The notes below the pieces were generated by a model. The model was not told the DNA's origin. It saw nothing but the letters and a program-made list of their open reading frames with translations, and did not search any database. From Tridacna crocea (taxonomy: Eukaryota > Mollusca > Bivalvia > Cardiida > Cardiidae): DNA of 64,000 nucleotides. Of the stretch, positions 9,911-19,983 are shown in pieces. The stretch's first letter is position 1. Each line of letters begins with the position of its first letter. Where the stretch lies: the NCBI GenBank assembly GCA_943736015.1, contig OX031061.1:59960192-60024191 (forward strand), in the 5' to 3' direction. The translations under genes and the position numbers were made by a program.

Positions 9911-10549
9911 CTCTTTTTATGGGTTTGGTTAGCTTCTTTGCTTTTCTTGAAGGCAGGTGCTATTTCTGTTCCTTGGAAGTGCAGCTTTCTGGTGCATCAT
10001 TTAAAGATTGAAAGTCCAATAGGCCAAAAAGTACAATGGCTATATGATTGCACTTTCCTCCAAGTCCTGCTGCACATAAATCTGCACTTTCCTTTCATAA
10101 CTTCACCAGTGCTGTTTTTTAAAACTAAATCTGTTTGAAATGTCTTGCTCTTGTATGATGACAACACCATTCCACTGACATGTGTGTAGTCTTCCAGTTT
10201 ATTAAATTTTACTTCACTTACATGACCAGATTTAAAAAAGTTAAAACCTTTCCTCAGTGGTTTCTGGGCAATAGGTAAATCTGTGATTGTAACAGAGTCT
10301 TCAATGTCAGAGTCTGCAGCATGAACTATCATTAATTTTCTTTTAACTAGATAGTCAACTATGCAAGCATAGTTGAAACCTCTTGGAATAGAATCCATAT
10401 TTGTTGTCCAGTTTCTCAGTAATGGAAGTGGAAAATTAATATCTTTATGGATTCCGCAGTCTACCTCAGTTAACACATTCTGACTACATTCTGATCCATC
10501 CGGGTCAACAACAAACTTTGAAAGTCCATTCTCTTGAAGATCTTTCACC
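9911..10549 (-). pseudogene. ISL2EU gene 2 exon 2: SWIM-like zinc-finger region (frameshift and stop)
   Basis: A 639-base exon between acceptor atatttcag and donor gtattttt. It opens RVKDLQENG (second half of a SAP-like motif begun in exon 1). About 150 ordinary residues follow, then a SWIM-like zinc-binding segment: a Cys in KGKCRF, then AAGLGGKCNH in another frame. The frame changes by one base between these, near 10068. The exon length is also one base too long for its flanking phases, so a 1-base insertion is likely. Downstream, TAG interrupts KEQK*HLPS where related proteins usually have Trp. Zn-finger plus YqaJ order fits ISL2EU second proteins. Confidence 0.68.
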
Positions 10550-10902
10550 CTGAAATATCAAACAATGCACAATATTTTAAAAGTTATTCTGTACATCAAG
10601 TGTAGAATGTTACTAGTCTTAGCTTCTATGTGATAGGCTTTTCAAGTTATAAGTATGCTAGCCTATATTTAGATATATTTATAAATAAATAAATCATTAA
10701 TAAATGCCGTTTACAGGTGTTAAATTTATTAATTACAGCTGAATGGGAATCTAGTGCATATTGCTTAAGTTTGCATATGCTGAAGTCATCTTTTTCCACA
10801 TTGGTTTAGACCAAATACAGAAAATATTCTTGTGGAAAATAACTAGAGGCGCTTGAGCGCCTGTATCGCTCCACAGGCCTGATTTTTCTGTAACGGTGAA
10901 GA

Positions 10903-11120
10903 GAAGTTTTTAACAATTACCATTCATTACTGCATTTTAAGAAAAAAGGCTATGAAAAACATTGTGAGAAAAGAAGAAAATAAAAGTAACCTGCATTTTC
11001 TTAGTTTTACACAATAATTTCTACCCTTTTTGATACAAGTTTTACTAATTTGAAGATTTATGTTGTCTGCAACATCTTTCAATTATGGCCAGTTATAAAA
11101 ATTTTGTCGTCTGGTTATAG
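10903..11120. repeat. TTAA-type MITE
   Basis: The right end ctggttatag is followed by TTAA at 11121-11124. The core palindrome is diverged (aaacattgtgagaaaagaag). The left end is uncertain. Confidence 0.55.
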
Positions 11121-11124
11121 TTAA

Positions 11125-11330
11125 CTCATTACCAAACGACAACATTTTAGGGTTGTCCAAATGGAAAGCATTTGCAGATGAAAAAATAAAAGTGACTGAA
11201 AATTTGAAAGTTGTTTTGTGAAGGGTAGATAACATTGTGGGAAAAGGTTACCAGCATTTTCTCCTTTTCCCACAATCTTTTCTAAAGTCTTCTTTGTCAG
11301 GGATCAGTTTGATTGGATAACAAAATGCCT
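11125..11330. repeat. TTAA-type MITE
   Basis: Starts directly after the TTAA it shares with the previous copy: ctcattaccaaacgacaac. The core is ggttaccagcattttctcc, and the left palindrome arm is shortened. The right end is not well defined. Confidence 0.6.
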
Positions 11331-11471
11331 CATCACAACAGTAAAGCCCTGTCCCTCTTTGTACTAGGTCACCAGTAGGTCAACAAACCTTTACCAGAAC
11401 TAATCAAAGTGCAGAGGTTCTCTTGTTTTATATGAAAAGGATTATAGATTATGTAAAGCAACCATCTTTAA

Positions 11472-11695
11472 CTCTTTACCAAACGACAATATTTGGGATG
11501 TGACCAAACTGAAAGCATTTGCAGACAACAAATTAAACATTGATGAAATGATGATTTCTCTCTTTGATGGAGTAGAAAACACTGAGGGAAAAGGAGAAAA
11601 TGCTGATTACCAGCATTTTCTCCTTTTCCAAGAGTGTTTCCAAAGAGTTCTTCTTTAGGGTCATTAAAAGTCAGGATTGTATGGTAAAGACTTAC
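11472..11695. repeat. TTAA-type MITE
   Basis: TTAA at 11468-11471, then ctctttaccaaacgacaata. A nearly perfect central palindrome lies at about 11585-11625, and the right end is gtatggtaaag. Confidence 0.7.
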
Positions 11696-12445
11696 CACCA
11701 TAGGAACTAACCTGCAATACAACAATGAAATCAAAACAAACAGTTTGAGAGAAGAAATTTTTCAAAGATTTTACTTTATACCATAAAAGGAAAATGAGTC
11801 TCCCATAAAAGCCGTGTTTTTTGATGGATTTTTTTTTTTTAAGGAATTCTGTAGACCTCTATCTAAGGAACATTCCTGCAAAATAGTGATGCTATCAAAT
11901 TAGTGGTTTGGGAGGAGAAGATTTTTAAAGGTTTTTTACTTTGGTTGCCATGGAAACCAGAATTATTCATGGAACACAGTTATTTGAAGGAATTTGAAAG
12001 AGGACCACCTAAGGAACATTCCTGTGAAATTTGGTAAAAATCCAGGCAATAGTTTCTGAGGAGAAGTTTTTTAAAGAAAAAGTTTACGGACGCACGCACG
12101 GAGGCACGAATGGACGGACGAACAGACGGACGCACGACCGACACAACGCCATGACAATAGCTCGCTGGCCTTCGGCAAGTGGAGCTAAAAACCGCCAGCA
12201 CATAGAAGAAAATGGATCTTAGGGGAACCGCGAATCGTAGGCCAAAACATCAAAGTTACGGACCCGTAACCATTGGAATTCCCTTTCAAAAGAATATCCA
12301 CAACTTAGGCTTTGGATGCATGATAAACAGTTTAGTGTATAATCAGTCTATATGGGCGATGTCTGAAAACATAAGGACGGCGATTCAAACTCGCTCATAG
12401 TCACAGCTCGTCGCGCTAGTCGGCAAGATATTTCTCCTAATTTAC

Positions 12446-12606
12446 CTGTTAGTAAATCTCTTTTTTGAACAACTTGTGTTCCCCGCAAAGCCTCAACAAT
12501 TCAGCCTTCTTGCGAGATCCTTTGCATCGTTGTCCTCAACAACTGGATCAGGTAGTACGGCGCCTTTTATATCTTCTTCTCATAGTTTCACTATTCTGTC
12601 CACCAT
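12446..12606 (-). pseudogene. ISL2EU gene 2 exon 1: SAP-like N-terminus (decayed)
   Basis: On the minus strand, a frame reading DAKDLARRLNC*GFAGN ends at donor ctaacag|gtaaat with two bases left over. Exon 2 supplies the third base, giving RVKDLQENG. The combined pattern (Leu-x2-x-Leu, R/GF-G, K-K, RV) resembles a SAP DNA-binding motif. This frame has TGA at two places where CGA (Arg) would fit, and a GGG run near the ATG at 12607-12605 where one base puts the start out of frame. It lies about 150 bases inside the right palindrome array, as expected for a first exon. This is inference from phase and weak similarity. Confidence 0.42.
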
Positions 12607-12757
12607 AATTATTGCAATCCAAGATTCCCCCCAAATAATCCCACAATGCAACGCGATAAACAACGCGTGACGGTTTGAGGCCTATTCACAATCAATAAAT
12701 GTCTACTTCCATCTTGAAACAATGGCTTCCGTTCATGATTCTGATTGGTGGATTATT

Positions 12758-12900
12758 ACGTGCGCACGTAATAACTAATACGTGCGCACGTATTAGATAC
12801 TGCGTGCGCACGCAGTAGCTATTACGTGCGCACGTATTAGTTAATACGTGTGCACGTATTAGTTATTACGTGCGCACGTAATAGCTACTGCGCACGTAGT
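12758..12900. repeat. Right subterminal palindrome array (7 units)
   Basis: Seven units of the same GTGCGCAC-centred palindrome, arranged as a shorter mirror of the left array. One unit carries GTGTGCAC and the last is truncated next to the terminal repeat. The arrays are asymmetric in length (16 versus 7). Confidence 0.85.
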
Positions 12901-12939
12901 ATAAAATATATCTTCCATGTCACTTTTGTGCCACCGTAG
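12889..12939 (-). repeat. Right terminal inverted repeat of ISL2EU-like element
   Basis: Perfect inverted match to 1281-1331. The flanking CATA (12940-12943) matches the bases before the left terminus. Confidence 0.92.
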
Positions 12940-12943
12940 CATA

Positions 12944-13160
12944 CCCTTTGAAAATGAAGACAACATTGTGGATAAATGAGAAAATGCTAGTTAATTTACC
13001 AGCATTTTCCCATTTTCCCACAATGGTTTCAATAATATATTCCCCCTGAGGGTCGATGAAGATATGCAGTAAAAGATTCCTCTTTACCAAACAATCCCGA
13101 GTTTTGAGGACACTGAAGCAGACGTCTTTTGTCCTCATTTTTCTACAATTTTTATAATTT
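12944..13160. repeat. TTAA-family MITE relic
   Basis: Immediately outside the right transposon end. The palindrome gagaaaatgctag ... accagcattttcccat is present at 12978-13010, and the right end resembles ttaccaaacaatcccgag reversed within the family. No clear TTAA borders. Confidence 0.5.
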
Positions 13161-15240
13161 TATCAAAGACATGTTCCGTAATTTGAGCAACATTTTAACT
13201 ATCATTTGCAAATGTCTAGGATTCGGACATGTCTAACATTTGGCCACAAAATTTAAGACTCGTTCAACTGGAAAGCTTTCGCAAACATGGTAGAAAAAGT
13301 GGTTCTTTAACTTAGCGTAGCTTTAATGACTTAATTTGGACCTATAATGCTAGAAAATATAGTAGAAAAAGGAGTAATTCTAGTTTCAAGCACTTCCTCC
13401 TTTTCTGTCAAGTTTTTCAAAAACTCCTCTCCACAGTGTCCTTAAAATAAGGCATTGTTTGGATCAGCTCATGAATACATGAAAAAGATTCTTACGAAAG
13501 ACCCCAAATATCGAGATTTCTGGAGGATAAATCTAAGTGTATCGGGCAGTTTGATATCGGGTAGTGTAAATCCAAGATCATACTGCAGTCTGATTCTGAC
13601 CTTCACTTTTTTCAACCTTGTGTTTAACGGCGGTTCACATCCAAATGCTTTTAAACACCATCTCAGTCATAACTGCTGACATATTCCTGCGTTAAGTGGG
13701 TTACAGAAGTACTTGGTCAAAGCTCTGTGCAGCGTTTATACTCAAGGAAACCCTTTCGTAACCAGGGATGCAAAAAGGAATAGAATTCAGGACGTCTCTA
13801 TGATAAGTTCGCCGCCTCAACTACTTTCTGACGAAGGATAGAAATCTTTATTTTAGTAAGACATTTGGCAATGTTACCTTTTCCGTCATATTGTAAACAG
13901 TCCCCAAGTCTGGGCTTTATTTGATTCCCTGAGATTTTCTTGTCCAAATTGTTTTTATATAAGTGTGTATATTCGTGTCTGTGCCCTTGACAAGTCCAAA
14001 AGAAATACTGCTGGAAAGGGAATATTTACTTGTTATTAGTTACTACATTCTGTTTTCTTTTCCATAAGAGGAAATGGTTGTTCGTTATCTCAAAACAGAA
14101 GTTCGAACGAAATAATAGGTGATCCAAACAAATCCATTTTATTTTCTCGAAGTAGCAAAGTAGTATTTTGATATATCTAATGAGACTATCATTATTTGAA
14201 AATAAATTGTTATTTATTTTTCTCGAAACAGGATTTTGTAATAAACAATACATTTTTTTTATAGAATAAGTATTTCGGTATGAAGAAAAGGAATGTGTGT
14301 AACTCGTGACACCTATTGTGCTCCGAAAACAAAGAGGTTTTTCGCCATCATTTTATGGGATAGTTGTGCTTTCCGTAATTAGTAACGTTAATAGCTTTTA
14401 TTTGATATAGAACTAACCTGTGGCATATAAGATCAACCTCTCTGTATTTTGTCTACCAGATACAAGTCTAAATAAAATGCTTTGAGTAAAGTGTTACTTC
14501 ACCGCCATGACTTAATATACGTTTGAAAGCAGGATCTTGCAAGTGACAGGAAAAGTGAGTGGCCCTTAGACCCTAAACAGCTCCTCATCTGTACGCAGTT
14601 CAATCAAGACCATACAATACTACACAAAAACTGCAGCAAAATCCACAGCCGGATTATCAGTCTACATGGTCTGATACTTTTGTATTTAGTATTGACCGCA
14701 AAACAGCCGTAAAGTAATGATATACCAGACCTTTTCACTATATAACAATGGCGTTTAGTCTTTCTTGAGATGGATAAACAGTAAAAAAATAGAGTCTTCA
14801 CCACACGATCCCGTGTTCTCATGGTTCCTTTCGAATACATCGCACGCAGGGAAAGAATACCCTGGTGATCAGCGTTTCTTCTTTTATCTACAATGTTTTC
14901 CATCCCTATAACTCTTTACCAAACAGCGAAACTATGGACTGGTCCAAACTAAAAACATTAATTTTGCAGGAACAAAATAAACATGACTCAAGAAAACAAG
15001 ATGTCGATGCATGGGTAGAAAACATTGAACAACAAGATGAAAACATTGGTAACAGACATTTTTCCCTTTTCCCAGAATGCCCTCTATCTTAGGGTCATCA
15101 AAAGTCCGGATTGCATGGAAAAGACTTAAGATCTTTGTGCCCATAGATTCGCTCTGGAGTTTCTATAAATATCTCGTCAAATTTCTATGGATTCTACAGC
15201 ATCAGCAGAGACTTTTTGGGCCTAATGTAGAACCAGTCAG
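13161..15240. other. Intergenic stretch with MITE relics, no gene
   Basis: MITE-core remnants occur near 13355-13420, 14790-14905 and 14909-15130 (the last begins ctctttaccaaacagcg). The stretch 13460-14780 shows nothing I can recognise beyond a short dispersed repeat near 13550 (tccaagatcatactgcagtc). The open frames of 60-100 codons are A/T-rich chance frames. Confidence 0.5.
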
Positions 15241-15243
15241 CGG

Positions 15244-15470
15244 ATCTTGATCTATGCCGTCTACAAAAGTGATCTGTGTTGCATAAAGTGTTGGCAGAAG
15301 GGTTCAAATGAAGCTGCACAACGTTACCTTCATGTTACAATGCCAGACATTCTCTGCAGTCTGATCTTGATCTGTGCCGTCTACAAGTTATCCATGTTTA
15401 ATAAAGTGTTGGCAGAAGGGTTCAAATGAAACTGTACAACCTTACCTTTTTGTTAAAGTGCCAGAAATGT
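15244..15470 (+). repeat. Tandem duplication of ~117 bases
   Basis: Two successive copies share 'ttgatctgtgccgtctacaa' (the first copy reads atgccg), then 'aagtgttggcagaagggttc' and the following 40 bases. The second copy begins near 15361. Divergence is moderate. Confidence 0.7.
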
Positions 15471-15529
15471 CGACATGTCCAAGGCGATAACATTAACATA
15501 ATGGTTGATTTAGTATGGCTTACATAATG

Positions 15530-15660
15530 GCATTTATCTCTGGAAAGGTAGAAAACAATGTGGAAAGAGGAGAAAATGCTGGTTGCCAGCATTTGTTCCT
15601 TTTTCCACATTTTTTAAAGGACACTTTTTCATCAGGGTTGTTACAACACGGCATCATGTA
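15530..15660. repeat. TTAA-family MITE relic
   Basis: Core palindrome agaggagaaaatgctggttg ... ccagcatttgttcct at 15565-15603, without recognisable ends. Confidence 0.55.
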
Positions 15661-16158
15661 GTAATGCTTTAAGAGTTTATCAACATTCCTTCCTGTCCAC
15701 ACTTCTTCAATTAAGGATGTTATTAACAATAAAATTAACACTGTATTGAATGAATGGCTGAATACATCAAAACAGCTTATCTCAAGTTGTATAGAAAGGA
15801 ATTTTTAAATGGTGTGAAAAAAATGATATGTGGAATTATTTTCAGTGTAATCGTATGCTATGCTGATTTTTCCAAAGGTCTTCTTGGTAAATATACTTGT
15901 TTATTTTAACCCTTCCAGTGCAGCAGACGAAAACCGGGGCATTTTGCAGACATCATAGAATGAGATCAGACAACATAGAACGTTTAGTCTGATCTTGAAT
16001 CTATAACTTGTTCTGTCAAAACTATCAGATTTAAGATTTACACTTTTTTTTATTTCACATCGATTGAGAAACAATAAAGTTGAAATAACTTTTACTTATC
16101 TGTCTCGATTGTCTTTCCTGTGAACTAACGCTTAGGCAAATGAAAAATCTCGAAGTTG

Positions 16159-16231
16159 ACACCACTCCTGAGTATCGAACTCAGGACCTCATTTTTATGA
16201 GATTGACGTTCTACTTCACGACCTTAGACAC
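16159..16231 (-). pseudogene. tRNA-Met-like relic (tRNA-derived)
   Basis: On the minus strand this reads as a tRNA-like body. It has an A-box-like ggtcgtgaagtag, an anticodon-loop region CTCATAA (CAT anticodon in the position of tRNA-Met), and a perfect T arm in which cctgag and ctcagg pair around TTCGATA. The two ends of the acceptor stem do not pair, so it cannot be a functional tRNA. It may be the head of a tRNA-derived SINE or a lone pseudogene. Judged by eye only. Confidence 0.45.
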
Positions 16232-16860
16232 ATCTAATGTCAATTAATCATGATTTTTAGTGTTTGCTTAGGCGTCAAAAAAAGGGTGGAGTCGAGAGGA
16301 AGGGTGAAATAGCAAACAGGCAATATTTATATTTTTTATCACAAGAAGAATAAGGTAATAGTACTCAAACAAACACCGACACAATAATCTACCACTCAGG
16401 TTAAAAAAAATACTGCCCTTGCCACTAAAGTTCTGTCCCGTTTTCATTGTAGAAGTATAATTTGAAAGTCTCAAGTATATGTACATGCATGTATGGTTTC
16501 ACTCTGAAATACTGACTGGAAACCTATGTAATCAAACTATAGTAGTGGATTCGTAATAGAAAAGAGTTACTTCCACTATGATATTATCCTACAAAATTTG
16601 CTACCATTAAAAATGAGTATTATTGAACTACTTTCACCGAGCCACCTTTTTCCTTTTTGTCCATATTAGAATTACCATTTATAAATTTAAAACCACTACT
16701 TCTCATTACAAAGGGAGAAAATAAATACCCCTCTTTTCTGGAAACTAACATAAGTATCAACAAATAATTTCAAGATATATATATAGGAATTCCTGGTCGG
16801 TTAAAAATGTGCAAAAGTATTATATTTGTACTAATGCTTATCCATCTACTATCAAGAAAT

Positions 16861-16958
16861 TTTATGCCATGTTGCGCTAGAAGTACTACGGGTCTACAAC
16901 CTAGTAAGTTTTATGCCATGTTGCGCTAGAAGTACTACGGGTCTACAACCTAGTAAGT
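16861..16958 (+). repeat. Perfect 49-base tandem duplication
   Basis: The unit beginning tttatgccatgttgcgctag is present twice head to tail (16861-16909 and 16910-16958) without visible differences, implying a very recent slippage or duplication. Confidence 0.9.
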
Positions 16959-17089
16959 AAACTGTTAATCAAGCACCATTTCCGACTGAGTGAAACATGT
17001 AAAAAGAAAGGAGCGTTTCATACATTATGTTTGCTACATGTACATAGATGTTTCTGAATTTAATAAATAAACTTTATTCTGCCCATTCT

Positions 17090-18340
17090 GTATCAAACGA
17101 AGCTATGTTTCAACGCATTTTGTAATAAAACTGCAACATGTAATAAGTATTACAAAATGCGTTGTGATTACATGAAATGTAATAAAAAGTTATGCAACGC
17201 GTTTTGTAATAAACTTGCAAAATGTAATAATCTTTGTTTCCTGGGCCCAAGTTCTAAGATGTTGAATAGAAGGACAGACTTCTTTTAATTTTAATAGATA
17301 AAGGTTTTATCATATGCTTAAAAAACTTCGATCACATTAAAACGCCTTGAACATTTATTTTCCTTCATTATCATGTATACTAGCTATGATCGAATGAAAA
17401 ATATCTAATGTCATCATTTAGAATTATTACAAAATACGTTGCAATTATATGAATTGTTATAAATGTTTTCACGACGCATATTGTAATAAACTTGCAATTT
17501 GTAATAATCTTTTATCCCGGAACCCCACTTCTCATTTTTTTTTGAAAGACAGAGACTTTGATCGATTAAGAATTTGTCATAAACTTATAAACTTCAATCA
17601 CATTTACACACACTGATTTTTTTTTTCATTCATAATCATATTAGGTAGTTGCATGTATGATCAAAACAAGACAATCTACTATCAGTCATGATTTAAGAAT
17701 TATTACAAAATGCGTTGCAATTGCATAAATTGTTACAAATGTTTTCACGACGCATTTTGTAATAAACCTGCAATTTGTAATAATCTTTTATCGCAGGACC
17801 CCAGTTCTAAAATTTTTGATAGAAAGACAAAAAAAACTGATTGATTAAGGATTTTTCATAAGATTAATAACTTCGATCACATTTGCACAGATGGAATATT
17901 TTTTGCATTTATTATCATATCTAGTAGTTTTAGAGTTAGTACAAAATGCGTTGCAATTACATAAGTTGTTATAAGTGTTTTCACGACGCATTTTGTAATA
18001 AAATTGCAATTTGTAATAATCTTTTATCCTAGAACTCCAGTTCTAAAATTTCTTATAGAAAGACAAATACTTTGATTAATTAAGAGTTTGTCATCGGCTT
18101 AATAACTTCGATCAACTTTACACACATTGAATATGTATTGCATTCATTATCATATTAAATAGCTGCATGTATGATCAAAACAAGAAAATCTACTATCAGT
18201 CCTGATTTAGAATTATTACAAAATGCGTTGCAATTATATGCATTGTTATAAGTGTTTTCACGACGCATTTTGTAATAAAATTGCAATTTGTAATAATCTT
18301 TCATTTCAGAACCCCAATTCTAAAATCTTTGATAGAAAGA
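17090..18340 (+). repeat. Satellite-like tandem array, period ~240-275
   Basis: Each unit contains ttacaaaatgcgttgcaatt, about 35 bases, its partial complement acgacgcattttgtaataaa, then aatttgtaataatcttt, an A/T spacer and cttcgatcaca. Unit starts lie near 17425, 17697, 17937 and 18211, with a more diverged unit before 17225. Each unit therefore carries an internal inverted repeat around CGCATTTTGTAAT. No open frame is shared between units. Confidence 0.82.
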
Positions 18341-18584
18341 CAGAGCATTTGATTGATTAAGGATTTGACATAAAATTCATAACTTCTAAAGTATTAACAA
18401 GACGTTAATATTCATTAGAACAGGCCCCCGAGCTTACGAGTTCAATACAGTATATTCCCATATAAGTGCTATAATCTTTTTATAAATTACTTTGATATAG
18501 TTTACATATTAATTTCCTCGATATTTAACAGTATTTTCATCGAATTCGTTGATATATCGTTTTAAAAACATACTTATTCATCCA

Positions 18585-18784
18585 AAAAGTTCGAATCGCC
18601 AGTAGGACCAGTTTCTTTCCTAGAATAGATAATTGACATTGTGAAAGGATTCATTCCTCTCTCACCACTGATCGATGTTTCGACGATGTGAGAAAGCGGC
18701 GAGTGGCTTAAAAATAATATTGTACGAAGTACTGGTGAAATGAAAACCTAGAAAAGATAGGAACAGGGGAACAGGTCGTCGCAA
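18585..18784 (+). repeat. Truncated copy of the Ig-locus duplicated unit (5' part)
   Basis: From gttcgaatcgccagtaggac to ggtcgtcgcaa it matches the sequence just downstream of each Ig-like exon (32165-32360, 40040-40225, 47115-47330). The matching exon itself is absent upstream. It is interrupted at 18784 by the LTR retrotransposon and resumes at 26710. Confidence 0.85.
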
Positions 18785-19639
18785 TGTAACCCCTCTTCTT
18801 CTTGGTGATAACAATGTTTATGTTTCCAAATGGGGGTGCGTAGGTTCGTCTAGGTCAATGTTACACTTTATGTCATTTTGGGCCGTAAAATAAAACAGGA
18901 AGACAGCAACATTAGTACTAGATTCTATATTCTGTAGTATCTTTCAATAGTTCTTTTTGTTTTACATCCTGAAAATACATAATTAAGAAAACAATGTGGC
19001 AGCAGTTCTTTGACAATAACAAATAATAATGACATAATAAACTGCTCTTACTACAGAAACATCATACAAATACATGTTCAATTTGATTATTAAAAAACGG
19101 TAAAATACAATACAATATCAATATCAACTACGCAGATCCGGATCAAACAACAATACAAAGGAATACATTTCTAATACTTACTAAACAATGTGAATAGATG
19201 TATTTCTGCTCAACTAAGTTATTGTTCTCTATCTCTCTATCGAATCTACATGTACCAATCAATCATTCCTGCAAAACAAATGGTAACGAACGGTAAGGAG
19301 TTAGTTAAAGAAGATGGATTTAAGGGTCTTTAAAATTTGGCGGGTTCGCGGAAAAATGTGACAGAGGGAAAATAAAGTAAAACCAACAAGATCACAACCG
19401 AAAACACAATCGAAACAATCGGAAGATACATGAAGATGATAATGATCGAATCTCATTACATACCGACTCTTTATTGTAGTGATATCAACAAAATATGAAT
19501 TTTTAACTTCAATGGAAAACTTCCATTTCAATAGACAAAGACGCAAAAAGACAGCTGATTTCTATTCAGGTCACGTGATCGGTTCGGCTTCCTAAAAATA
19601 GACTGGTGCGGACTAAAACCCCAAAACCATCCAGTTACA
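18785..19639 (-). repeat. 3' LTR
   Basis: 855 bases, same length as the other LTR. Starts TGTAACCCC and ends ATCCAGTTACA on the plus strand. Differences seen against the other LTR: t/c after TGTAACCCC, a/g near 18911, t/c near 18980, a/g near 19332 and c/t near 19613. Confidence 0.95.
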
Positions 19640-19641
19640 TA

Positions 19642-19655
19642 CTCCCCCTCCTTCC
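19642..19655 (-). promoter_or_regulatory. Polypurine tract next to the 3' LTR
   Basis: On the minus strand, a purine run reading ggaaggagggggagta directly precedes the TGTAAC of the 3' LTR. This is the expected plus-strand DNA primer site. A second similar run (aaagaggaggagag) occurs at about 19812-19828. Confidence 0.75.
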
Positions 19656-19983
19656 GAAATGACGACCCGTCATTTACAACGCAGCAAAAGGAAAACAATC
19701 ACAACAAACTTTGCGTGAAAGCAATACAAAATTATCCAATGAAACGGTCGCGTGCAAATACAAATGATAAAACTAAACACAAATAACTTCACAATCTTCG
19801 TCTGTACAATTCTCTCCTCCTCTTTCCGAAATGCGTTTACGCATCTTAGACATGGATTTACTTACGTCAAACCCTTGTACTGTCTGAAAAGAAAAACTTT
19901 GTATTAATAAAACAGATCTGCATAGTAACATTAAACAGTAAAAGACACTGAAAAAAAAAAGCGTGTAGGCCTACATAAAAAAA

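Larger units (their letters stand above)
10845..12200. repeat. Composite interspersed repeat inserted in ISL2EU intron 1
   Basis: Begins 'aggcgcttgagcgcctgt' and ends in a CpG-rich 'gacggacg...' block followed by ctggccttcggcaagtgg. It resembles the composite repeats at 37333, 40491 and 44086 (gene-like AGCT/GAGC ends, gacggacg or cgtccgtcg stretch). Three TTAA MITEs lie inside it (10903-11120, 11125-11330, 11472-11695). The rest shows no coding potential. Confidence 0.5.
1281..12939. mobile_element. ISL2EU-like DNA transposon (PIF/Harbinger-ISL2EU group), 11.66 kb
   Basis: The two ends are perfect inverted repeats for 51 bases beginning CTACGGTGGCACAAAAGTGA (left end 1281; right end finishing at 12939). 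The flanking bases are CATA on both sides (1277-1280 and 12940-12943), so a 4-bp duplication is visible, although the 2-bp duplication expected for ISL2EU could lie within it. Inside each terminus is an array of ACGTGCGCACGT palindromes. Two convergent spliced genes lie inside: THAP-DDE transposase on + (1739-5547) and a SAP/SWIM/YqaJ gene on - (12606-7093). A THAP transposase paired with a YqaJ nuclease is the known hallmark of ISL2EU elements. The copy is inflated by nested MITEs and by a composite repeat at 10845-12200. Both genes carry frameshift or nonsense changes, so this copy is probably non-autonomous now. Confidence 0.88.

Noticed and set aside
19301..19546. Identical 81-codon frames inside both LTRs
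   Set aside because: Present only because the LTRs are copies of each other; no domain and wrong context for a gene.
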